DNA from: Candidatus Aminicenantota bacterium
GTDB lineage: Bacteria; Acidobacteriota; Aminicenantia; UBA2199
Length of the DNA: 6,738 nt
Assembly (NCBI GenBank): GCA_030620255.1
Contig: JAUXFB010000073.1
Coordinates: 1 to 6,738, forward strand
Direction of reading: 5' to 3'
Made by a program: the position numbers and the translations under genes. Of this stretch, positions 1 to 6,100 are shown one piece after another (position 1 is the first letter of the stretch; the number at the start of each line of letters is the position of its first letter). Under the pieces are notes generated by a model, which did not search any database, was not told the origin of the DNA, and was given only the letters and a program-made list of their open reading frames with translations.

Positions 1-1083
1 GGTGGAACAGACCTTCATATAACAACTAATTCTGCTCCAATAATAAGGGTCAATGGGAAGATAAGAAGAATAGAACATCCACCATTAACTCCTGCTGAGA
101 CCAAGCAGGTTATTTATAGTATTTTGAATGATGCCCAGAAACATAAATTTGAAGAAGATTGGGAGCTTGATTTTTCTTTTGGTATAAAAGGAATTGCCCG
201 TTTTAGAGCAAATGTTTTTATGCAAAGGGGAGCAGTTGCTGGAGCATTTAGAAGGATTCCTTATGAAATATGGAATTTTGAGAAATTGGGGCTTCCACCT
301 ATTGTTGCAACACTTTCACATATACCAAGAGGGTTGGTCCTAATGACAGGGCCCACAGGTTCTGGGAAAACCACATCTTTAGCAGCATTAATTGATAAGA
401 TAAATAAAGAGAGGCCAGTTCATATCATCACTATTGAGGATCCGATTGAATATTTACATAGCCACAGAAAAGCAATTGTAAATCAAAGGGAATTACATGC
501 TGATACAAAGAGTTTTGCTGGTGCTTTAAGATCTGCTTTAAGAGAAGATCCTGATGTTGTTTTAATTGGTGAGATGAGAGACCTTGAAACTATTAGAGCT
601 GCTATAACAACAGCTGAAACCGGACATTTAACTTTTGCAACCTTACATACAAATTCTGCTTCTCAAACTATAAATAGAATGATCGATGTTTTTCCTCCAC
701 ATCAACAATCTCAAATACGAACTCAATTATCAATGAATTTAGAAGGAATTGTTACACAGGCTTTATTACCAAGGGCAGATGGTAGAGGACGGTGCCTGGC
801 TGTAGAAGTGTTAATTCCAAATATTGCAATTAGGCACTTAATAAGGGATAATAAGATTCATCAGATATATTCTACAATGCAAACTGGTCAGGAAAAATAC
901 GGAATGATAACTTTTAATCAATCTTTAGCAAACCTCTACTTTAAGAAGATTATTACAGTTGATACTGCAATGGAGATTTCTCATAACCAGGATGAGTTAA
1001 ATGATTTAATAAAGAGAGGTCCTGATGCTGTAATAAGTGCATTCAGGCCTAATTATGGGGGATTTAGTTCTTCAAAAGATTAA
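1..1083 (+). CDS. pilT: Type IV pilus retraction ATPase PilT (5' end outside window)
   Basis: Hexameric cytoplasmic ATPase that depolymerises the pilus, driving retraction and twitching motility. The reading frame is open to the first base. The first visible residues, GGTDLHITTNSAPIIRVNGK, match the start of the PilT N-terminal domain, so only about 13 residues should be missing; 360 codons are visible. Numbered from the first visible codon, the Walker A motif GPTGSGKTT is at about 117-125 (bases 349-375), the Asp box IITIEDPIEY at about 142-151, Walker B DPDVVLIGEMRD at about 183-194, and the His box TAETGHLTFATLHT at about 204-217. The segment AIRHLIRDNKIHQI near residue 276 is the PilT-type AIRNLIRE signature, which argues for PilT rather than PilB or PilU. 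A TTG at 124 is in frame but lies inside the N-terminal domain, so it is not the start. pilC follows after 27 bases. Function is recognised from motifs; confidence is high. Confidence 0.96.
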   Translation, partial: GGTDLHITTNSAPIIRVNGKIRRIEHPPLTPAETKQVIYSILNDAQKHKFEEDWELDFSFGIKGIARFRANVFMQRGAVAGAFRRIPYEIWNFEKLGLPPIVATLSHIPRGLVLMTGPTGSGKTTSLAALIDKINKERPVHIITIEDPIEYLHSHRKAIVNQRELHADTKSFAGALRSALREDPDVVLIGEMRDLETIRAAITTAETGHLTFATLHTNSASQTINRMIDVFPPHQQSQIRTQLSMNLEGIVTQALLPRADGRGRCLAVEVLIPNIAIRHLIRDNKIHQIYSTMQTGQEKYGMITFNQSLANLYFKKIITVDTAMEISHNQDELNDLIKRGPDAVISAFRPNYGGFSSSKD

Positions 1084-1098
1084 AAATCTCATAGTTTT

Positions 1099-1106
1099 TA
1101 AGGAGG
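1099..1106 (+). promoter_or_regulatory. Ribosome binding site of pilC
   Basis: TAAGGAGG is a full match to the anti-Shine-Dalgarno complement and lies 4 bases before the ATG at 1111. It fixes the pilC start and suggests strong independent translation initiation in the 27-base gap after pilT. Confidence 0.9.
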
Positions 1107-1110
1107 AATT

Positions 1111-2328
1111 ATGGCTGTATTTAGATTTAAAGGTAGAAATAAAGCTGGAAATCTTGTTGAAGGTGAAAAAGTTGCGCGAACAGCTCAAGAGATAGCCTTA
1201 AGCCTTGAAAGAGATCAAATAAGAGTTTTGAGCATAGAAAAGAAAAAAATTGCTGTTAGAATTCCGTTTATAAGTGGAAAAGGAGGTAGGAAAAAAGTTT
1301 CTCTTAAAGAATTGTCTGTATTTAATCGTCAGCTATCTGTTATGTTTAATGCGGGTCTTCCTATTACACAGGGACTTGGTATCCTTGCAGCACAGCAAAA
1401 AAACAAGTATTTTGAAGAAGTTTTGCAGGAAGTGAGAAGGGATGTTGAAGCTGGCTCTAATTTTTCTAATGCTTTGAGGAAATATCCAGATGTTTTTAAT
1501 AATCTTTATACAAGTATGATACAGGCAGGTGAGGCTTCGGGTAATTTGGATACAATCTTAATGAGATTATCTGAATATATTGAAAATATGCAAAAAATTA
1601 TAAGAAGGGTAAAATCTGCAATGACTTATCCTATTGTTGTTATAGTCTTAGCTGTTTTAATAACTGCTCTTATATTATGGAAAGTAGTTCCAATATTTGA
1701 AGATATGTTTTCTCAATTAGGAGCAGCTTTACCCATGCCAACACAAATTGTGATGAGTGCATCAGATTTCTTGCAGTCCAATATTCTTTTAATTATAATT
1801 GCTATAGGTGGACTGTTTTTTGCATTCAAAGCTTATTATAGAACCTATAAAGGAAAAAGAGTAATAGATAGATTAAAATTAAGAATTATTGTGTTTGGGG
1901 ACTTACTATTAAAAGTTGGTGTTGCCAGGGTTACAAGAACAATGGCTACACTTTTAGATTCTGGTGTAGAAATTATTGAAGCTATAAGCATTACTGCTAA
2001 AACCGCAGGTAATGCAATAATTGAGGATGCTGTGCTTAAGAGTAGGGCATCAGTTCAAGAAGGTAAACCTTTATATTCTTCCTGGGAAGAAACTGGAATT
2101 TTTCCTTCTATGGTTACCCAGATGGTATCGGTTGGAGAACAAACAGGTGCTTTATCAAGTATGCTTAGTAAAATAGCTGATTTTTATGACCAAGAAGTGG
2201 ATGCTGCAGTTGCTGCTCTTATCTCAATTATGGAACCTATAATGATTCTAATTTTGGGTGGATTGGTTGGTTCTGTGGTTATTGCCATGTATCTGCCAAT
2301 GTTTAGCATAATTGGTCAAGTTGGTTAA
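1111..2328 (+). CDS. pilC: Type IV pilus inner-membrane platform protein PilC (GspF family)
   Basis: Polytopic inner-membrane protein at the base of the pilus machine that couples the PilB and PilT motors to pilin insertion and removal. The 405-residue length is normal for PilC. The N-terminal segment (1-62) is soluble and basic. Two repeated T2SSF cytoplasmic domains follow, at about 66-190 (FNRQLSVMFNAGLPITQGL at 71-89; IQAGEASGNLDTIL at 137-150) and about 270-390 (RTMATLLDSGVEIIEAI at 276-292; VSVGEQTGALSSML at 339-352). The same core motif, aGE.sG.L, appears in each copy. Hydrophobic segments are near 173-195, 223-240 and 374-396, giving the usual three-helix topology. The start is the ATG behind a full Shine-Dalgarno sequence. 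It lies between pilT and pilS in a tight run of pil genes. Family assignment is clear. Confidence 0.95.
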   Translation: MAVFRFKGRNKAGNLVEGEKVARTAQEIALSLERDQIRVLSIEKKKIAVRIPFISGKGGRKKVSLKELSVFNRQLSVMFNAGLPITQGLGILAAQQKNKYFEEVLQEVRRDVEAGSNFSNALRKYPDVFNNLYTSMIQAGEASGNLDTILMRLSEYIENMQKIIRRVKSAMTYPIVVIVLAVLITALILWKVVPIFEDMFSQLGAALPMPTQIVMSASDFLQSNILLIIIAIGGLFFAFKAYYRTYKGKRVIDRLKLRIIVFGDLLLKVGVARVTRTMATLLDSGVEIIEAISITAKTAGNAIIEDAVLKSRASVQEGKPLYSSWEETGIFPSMVTQMVSVGEQTGALSSMLSKIADFYDQEVDAAVAALISIMEPIMILILGGLVGSVVIAMYLPMFSIIGQVG

Positions 2329-2336
2329 TCAAAGCA

Positions 2337-3929
2337 TTGATTTTTATTGAAGACGGAAAAATAAGAGGAAGATTTGTATTCTTAAATTCATTAAGAATAG
2401 CTATATATTCTGTATTAATTCTTATTTCTGTTTTTATATTGATCGTCTTCAGGAGTTCATCTTTCCCAAATTTAGCTTTTATTATATCTTTGCTAATTGC
2501 TCTTGCTTTCAGTATTTTAAATTTTCCTTTATTTAATATACTAAAATATAGACTTATAGTATATATCCAATTATTTATTGATATTATTATAATTACGCTA
2601 ATAGTTTATTTTTCAGGTGGAATTGGTAGTCCTTTTTATTTTTTATATATATTACCTATAATTGTTTCATCTATTTTTTTAACAAAAAGAGATGCTTTTT
2701 ATATTGCTACTCTTTCATTTGTCTTTTTTGGGACTCTATCAGACTTAATGTATGTAAAGGTAATTCCTTTTTATTCTGGAATTTATCCTACTGGTATTTC
2801 ATTTGGAAGCTTTATTTATAATATTATAATGAGTTTTGTTGCTTTTTTAACTGTTGCGATCATTTCTTCTTATTACTTTGAGAACATAAAAAAAATTGGA
2901 GAAGAATTAAAAAATACTCAAGAGAATTTAAAAGATTTAACTCTATTAAATAATACTGTGATGGAAGAAATGGGGAATGGGTTTATTACATGCGATTCGC
3001 ATGGAAAGATCGTCTCTTATAATAAAAAGTCAAAAATTTTACTTAATTTTAATACAAAGTATAATATTTTTGATTTATTATTTTCAAAATCTGATTTACT
3101 AAATTTGAGGAGAGAATTAGATTCCAATAATAAGTATTATTTTGAGAAAGAAATCAACAACTTTTTTCTTGGGATTTCAGTTTCATTTATTAAAGGTATT
3201 TATTCTTTTGATAAAATTATTGTTTTTATTGTTACAGATTTGACTGAAAAAAAAAGGATTGAAGAAGCTTTAAATAAAAAAGAACATCTGGTATTAATAG
3301 GTGAAATGGCTGCAGGTATAGCACATGAAATCAGGAATCCTTTGGCATCTATATCTGGGGCAGTTCAATTTCTTGAAAAGGAGCTGAAACTTAAAACTGA
3401 AAATAAAAATCTTATGGATATAATAGTAAGAGAATCAAGTAGACTTTCAAAATCAGTTGAAGAGTTTCTTGATTTTACTAAGGTAATTCCTTTAGAAAAG
3501 GCTAAGTTTGATCTTGCGATTGTAATTGATGAGATGATCGAATTAATTAAATTGAATAGTAAAAAAGTAAGATTTGTCAAAAAATATAGCAAAGGTAATA
3601 AAGTTTTTGCTGATATAAACAAAATAAAACAGCTTGTATGGAACCTGGCTAGTAATTCTGTTAAAGCTGTGAATTATAATGGTATTGTACAAATTAGCAT
3701 CTATGATGAGAATGGCCATATAAACCTTTCCATAAAAGATAATGGTATTGGAATTGAGAAAAAAGAACTGTCAAAGATTTTCATACCTTTTTATTCAAAA
3801 TTCAGTTCTGGGATAGGTCTTGGAATGGCTGTAATTAAAAGGATAATTGAAGAACATAACTTTGATATTAAAATAAATTCAAAAAAAAATATTGGTACTG
3901 AGGTAATAGTATGTTTCAAAAAAATATAA
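2337..3929 (+). CDS. pilS: PilS-like membrane sensor histidine kinase
   Basis: Sensor kinase expected to phosphorylate the downstream PilR; in studied species PilS monitors pilin in the inner membrane. It has 530 residues. Six hydrophobic segments are visible at about 15-38, 44-69, 72-92, 101-116, 119-138 and 155-180, with GGIGSPF at 94-100 as in PilS-type sensors. A short helical linker (182-205) leads to a divergent PAS-like domain (about 204-300, GFITCDSHGKIVSYN). The HisKA domain carries GEMAAGIAHEIRNPLASISG with phospho-acceptor His330. The ATPase domain has N box WNLASNSVKA (N436/N440), G1 DNGIGI (468-473), F box IFIPFYS and G2 GIGLGMAV (492-499), so catalytic residues look intact. The start is a TTG with no good Shine-Dalgarno, 8 bases after the pilC stop. 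The frame upstream is closed by a TAG at 2304 and no in-frame ATG occurs for more than 100 codons, so a non-ATG start is forced. GC is low, near 25 % in sampled lines. The sensed signal is inferred. Confidence 0.9.
   Translation: MIFIEDGKIRGRFVFLNSLRIAIYSVLILISVFILIVFRSSSFPNLAFIISLLIALAFSILNFPLFNILKYRLIVYIQLFIDIIIITLIVYFSGGIGSPFYFLYILPIIVSSIFLTKRDAFYIATLSFVFFGTLSDLMYVKVIPFYSGIYPTGISFGSFIYNIIMSFVAFLTVAIISSYYFENIKKIGEELKNTQENLKDLTLLNNTVMEEMGNGFITCDSHGKIVSYNKKSKILLNFNTKYNIFDLLFSKSDLLNLRRELDSNNKYYFEKEINNFFLGISVSFIKGIYSFDKIIVFIVTDLTEKKRIEEALNKKEHLVLIGEMAAGIAHEIRNPLASISGAVQFLEKELKLKTENKNLMDIIVRESSRLSKSVEEFLDFTKVIPLEKAKFDLAIVIDEMIELIKLNSKKVRFVKKYSKGNKVFADINKIKQLVWNLASNSVKAVNYNGIVQISIYDENGHINLSIKDNGIGIEKKELSKIFIPFYSKFSSGIGLGMAVIKRIIEEHNFDIKINSKKNIGTEVIVCFKKI
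3900..3904 (+). promoter_or_regulatory. Ribosome binding site of pilR inside the end of pilS
   Basis: GAGGT lies 6 bases before the pilR ATG at 3911 and within the last codons of pilS. It supports the chosen start and implies translational coupling of kinase and regulator. Confidence 0.7.
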
Positions 3930-5302
3930 AAATTTTATTGGTAGATGATGATGATAGTTTAAGAGATATGCTAAGTATTGTATTAAAAAAGGAAGGCTAC
4001 GATGTTGTAAGTCTTGAAAATGCAATGTTAGCATTAAAAATATTGAAAAAAAGATCATTTGATCTGATAATCTCAGATATAAAAATGCCAGGTATAAGTG
4101 GGATTAAGTTATTAAGTAAGATAAAATCAATTAATAACGAAATCCCCATAATAATGATTACAGCATATGCTTCTACCAATGATGCAGTTGAAGCAATGAA
4201 ATTAGGAGCTGAAAATTATATTACAAAACCCTTTAACCTGGATGAGTTAAAAATTATAATTAACAAAGCCCTGTATAAAAAAAATATTGAAAGGGAAAAT
4301 GTTGAGCTAAGGTTAAAGTTATCTAGAGAAGATAAATTTGAAGACATAATTGGGAATAGCTCAAAAATGTTAAAAATTTATGAGTTAATAGATAACATCT
4401 CAAAAACAGATTCCAATGTTTTAATCACAGGTGAAAGTGGAACAGGTAAGGAATTAATAGCAAGAGCAATTCACTCTAAAAGTCTTAGGGAAGCAGAGAA
4501 TTTTGTTTCAATTAATTGTGGAGCATTACCGGAAAATTTATTGGAAAGTGAGTTGTTTGGACATATAAAGGGTTCTTTTACGGATGCATACAGAGATAAA
4601 ATGGGATTGTTTGAGCAGGCTGAACAGGGTACAATTTTTCTTGATGAAATAGCTGAAATGTCTCAAAAAATGCAGGTTAAATTATTGAGGGCAATTCAAG
4701 AAAGAAAAATAAGAAGGGTTGGGGGTGATTTGGAAAAAGAAATTGATGTGAGGATAATTTCAGCTACAAACAAAGATCTAGAAATAAGTATGAAAGAGTC
4801 TGAATTTAGAGCAGATTTATTTTATAGGTTAAATGTAATTCCAATAAATGTTCCACCATTAAGAGAAAGAAGAGTCGATATTCCTTTGTTAATGCAACAT
4901 TTTTTAGATAAGATTAATAAAAAGTTTGGTAAAAATATTGAGGGATTTGAAAAAAAAGTGATTGACCTATATATGAATTATTCATGGCCTGGAAATGTCA
5001 GAGAATTGGAGAATTTTGTCGAGAGAGCTGTGGCTTTAGAAAAAAGCAATATTATAAGAAAGGAGAATACACCAACAGATATAATCTATGATGTTTCTGG
5101 AGGTAAAATTGACAGAGAGGATTTAACAACATTATTGTACGAAGGGGATTTTGATTTTTATAGATATATTGATAATATAAGTAAAAATATTATTTTAAAA
5201 GCATTAAGTATGAATGATTCAAATATAAAGAAAACAGCAGAAATGTTGAAATTGAGTTACAGGTCTTTAAGATATCTTATAAGTAAGTATAAGCTAAAAT
5301 AG
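3911..5302 (+). CDS. pilR: PilR-like sigma-54-dependent response regulator (NtrC family)
   Basis: DNA-binding response regulator that, when phosphorylated by PilS, should activate sigma-54 promoters, classically that of the major pilin. It has 463 residues in three domains. The receiver is at about 6-120: acidic patch D12-D14, phospho-acceptor D56 in ISDIKMPG, T84 and K106. The AAA+ sigma-54 interaction domain is at about 144-380: Walker A GESGTGKE (174-181), Walker B TIFLDEIAEM (241-250), arginine-containing RADLFYRLNVIP (300-311) and WPGNVRELENFVERA (359-373). The C-terminal Fis-type helix-turn-helix is at about 427-463 (NIKKTAEMLKLSYRSLRYLI). The sigma-54 contact loop reads GSFTDA (221-226) instead of GAFTGA, with Asp in place of the fifth-position Gly. 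The ATG overlaps the end of pilS by 19 bases, as expected for a coupled two-component pair. The target promoter is not visible here; naming as pilR rests on neighbours plus architecture. Confidence 0.92.
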   Translation: MFQKNIKILLVDDDDSLRDMLSIVLKKEGYDVVSLENAMLALKILKKRSFDLIISDIKMPGISGIKLLSKIKSINNEIPIIMITAYASTNDAVEAMKLGAENYITKPFNLDELKIIINKALYKKNIERENVELRLKLSREDKFEDIIGNSSKMLKIYELIDNISKTDSNVLITGESGTGKELIARAIHSKSLREAENFVSINCGALPENLLESELFGHIKGSFTDAYRDKMGLFEQAEQGTIFLDEIAEMSQKMQVKLLRAIQERKIRRVGGDLEKEIDVRIISATNKDLEISMKESEFRADLFYRLNVIPINVPPLRERRVDIPLLMQHFLDKINKKFGKNIEGFEKKVIDLYMNYSWPGNVRELENFVERAVALEKSNIIRKENTPTDIIYDVSGGKIDREDLTTLLYEGDFDFYRYIDNISKNIILKALSMNDSNIKKTAEMLKLSYRSLRYLISKYKLK

Positions 5303-5324
5303 ATAATAGGATGTTTTATATATA

Positions 5325-5897
5325 ATGAAAATAATTCTTGCATCTTCATCTCCAAGAAGAAAAGAGTTGTTAAAACTAATAGGTCTTGAACCAGAGGTAA
5401 TTGAGCCTATGGTTAAAGAGCATATTAAGCTGGAAGAGAAATCCTTAGATTTTCTTAAAAGATTAACAATTTTAAAGGGTAACAGTGTTTATATAAATGA
5501 ATATTTTAATTCTATTATTATCTCTTCTGATACTATTGTTTTGCTGGAAAACAAAATTATTGGGAAACCAAAAGATAGAGAAGATGCGTTTTGTATTTTA
5601 AAATCTCTCTCAAAGAATGTACATGAAGTATGGACAGGGGTCTCTATAATTTATAAAGGTAAAACTTATTTTGATTATGCTAAAACAAAAGTTTTTTTTG
5701 AAGAAATTAAAGATGATGAGATAAATTATTATCTTGATAATGAGGATTATATGGACAAAGCGGGTGCTTATGCTATTCAGGGTAAGGCATCTGTTTTTGT
5801 AAAAAAAATTGACGGCTGTTTTTTTAATGTTATGGGGTTTCCCTTAAATTTATTTTTTAATATGCTAAAGAATATTGGAATAAATATTTATAAATAG
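5325..5897 (+). CDS. maf: Maf family nucleoside triphosphate pyrophosphatase (YhdE type)
   Basis: Small cytoplasmic house-cleaning enzyme that hydrolyses dTTP/UTP and modified nucleotides to monophosphate and pyrophosphate; Maf proteins are also linked to septum formation control. The 190-residue length is typical. Visible motifs are ASSSPRRKELL (6-16) at the N terminus, SSDTIV (67-72) with the probable catalytic Asp69, GKPKDREDA (80-88), HEVWTGVSI (100-108) and DKAGAYAIQG (144-153). The last motif is DKAGAYGIQG in E. coli YhdE and is absent from YceF-type proteins, so YhdE-like dTTP/UTP specificity is inferred. The one change, Gly to Ala at 150, is conservative. The ATG lies 22 bases after pilR; a weak TAGGA about 13 bases upstream is the only ribosome-site candidate. 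It is probably read through from the pil operon, with no functional tie to pili implied. Confidence 0.93.
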   Translation: MKIILASSSPRRKELLKLIGLEPEVIEPMVKEHIKLEEKSLDFLKRLTILKGNSVYINEYFNSIIISSDTIVLLENKIIGKPKDREDAFCILKSLSKNVHEVWTGVSIIYKGKTYFDYAKTKVFFEEIKDDEINYYLDNEDYMDKAGAYAIQGKASVFVKKIDGCFFNVMGFPLNLFFNMLKNIGINIYK

Positions 5898-5941
5898 TTA
5901 AATTTAATAGATAAAGTAAATTGTTTGCTAAAGAAGATTTT

Positions 5942-5970
5942 TTGTGAAACTTTTTTGTATTAAATATAGT
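5942..5970 (+). promoter_or_regulatory. Possible distal sigma-70 promoter for tetR
   Basis: TTGTGA (5942-5947) and TATAGT (5965-5970) are separated by 17 bases, matching the sigma-70 consensus at 4 of 6 and 5 of 6 positions. It would start transcription about 120 bases before tetR. The AGTCA half-site at 5968-5972 overlaps its -10 element. In such AT-rich DNA chance matches are common, so this is tentative. Confidence 0.35.
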
Positions 5971-5975
5971 CACTT
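5968..5975 (-). promoter_or_regulatory. Distal operator half-site (AA-N-TGACT on the minus strand)
   Basis: AGTCACTT here reads AAGTGACT on the minus strand, the same AA-N-TGACT word found three more times before tetR. It overlaps the -10 of the possible distal promoter. A single half-site is weak evidence; the repetition is what makes it worth marking. Confidence 0.35.
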
Positions 5976-5994
5976 AAAAAAAAATTTAATAGGG

Positions 5995-6026
5995 CTTAAC
6001 AAAGTAAAATCTTATGTTATGTTAAG
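5995..6026. repeat. Inverted repeat CTTAACA - 18 bases - TGTTAAG
   Basis: The 7-base arms at 5995-6001 and 6020-6026 are perfect reverse complements around an 18-base spacer. They lie between the two candidate promoters of tetR. This could be a regulator site or a weak RNA hairpin. There is no downstream T-run (AAAAAA follows after TTTT), so it is not a convincing terminator. Arms this short and AT-rich can occur by chance. Confidence 0.4.
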
Positions 6027-6033
6027 TTTTAAA

Positions 6034-6052
6034 AAATGACTTTGAGTCAGTT
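6034..6052. promoter_or_regulatory. Candidate TetR operator: TGACT-TTG-AGTCA palindrome
   Basis: A perfect 5-3-5 inverted repeat (TGACT 6037-6041, AGTCA 6045-6049) extends to AA-N-TGACT-TTG-AGTCA-N-TT over 19 bases. It spans the -35 element of the best tetR promoter. Many TetR-family repressors bind short palindromes at their own promoters, so autoregulation is inferred; binding by this protein is not shown by the sequence. Confidence 0.6.
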
Positions 6053-6071
6053 AGATGTCTAAGGTTATAAA
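6042..6071 (+). promoter_or_regulatory. Probable sigma-70 promoter of tetR
   Basis: TTGAGT (6042-6047) and TATAAA (6066-6071) are 18 bases apart, giving a predicted start near 6078 and a leader of about 22 bases that contains the ribosome site. The -35 element lies within the TGACT/AGTCA palindrome, as expected for a repressible promoter. Confidence 0.55.
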
Positions 6072-6080
6072 ATGAAAGGT

Positions 6081-6088
6081 AGTCATTT
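6081..6088 (-). promoter_or_regulatory. Proximal operator half-site (AA-N-TGACT on the minus strand)
   Basis: AGTCATTT reads AAATGACT on the minus strand, identical to the left half of the main palindrome. It lies just after the predicted transcription start and just before the Shine-Dalgarno. The 9-base word AGTCATTTT here (6081-6089) is the exact reverse complement of AAAATGACT at 6033-6041. Confidence 0.4.
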
Positions 6089-6096
6089 TAAGGAGG
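6089..6096 (+). promoter_or_regulatory. Ribosome binding site of tetR
   Basis: TAAGGAGG, a full Shine-Dalgarno, lies 4 bases before the ATG at 6101. It is the same word and spacing as at pilC and settles the start of the regulator gene. Confidence 0.9.
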
Positions 6097-6100
6097 AACT

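Noticed and set aside
124..126. TTG as the start of pilT
   Set aside because: The frame continues to base 1 with conserved PilT N-terminal residues, so the true start is upstream of the window.
3365..3622. Open frame of 85 codons on the minus strand inside pilS
   Set aside because: It is antisense to the conserved kinase domain, is hydrophobic only because it mirrors A/T-rich codons, and has no recognisable family.
3997..4179. Open frame of 60 codons on the minus strand inside pilR
   Set aside because: It lies antisense to the receiver domain, whose conserved residues explain the sequence; there is no sign of an independent gene.
5321..5326. Perfect TATAAT just before maf as a -10 element
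   Set aside because: It overlaps the maf start codon and has no -35-like sequence at the right distance, so it would give no usable leader.
5898..5990. Rho-independent terminator after maf
   Set aside because: T-runs are present (5938-5943, 5951-5956), but no GC-containing stem precedes them. The palindrome TTAAATTTAA at 5898-5907 is pure A/T and too weak. Transcription must end in some way I cannot see.
5898..6100. Sigma-54 promoter for PilR control in the intergenic gap
   Set aside because: I checked the TTGC at 5925-5928 for a GG 12 bases upstream and found none.
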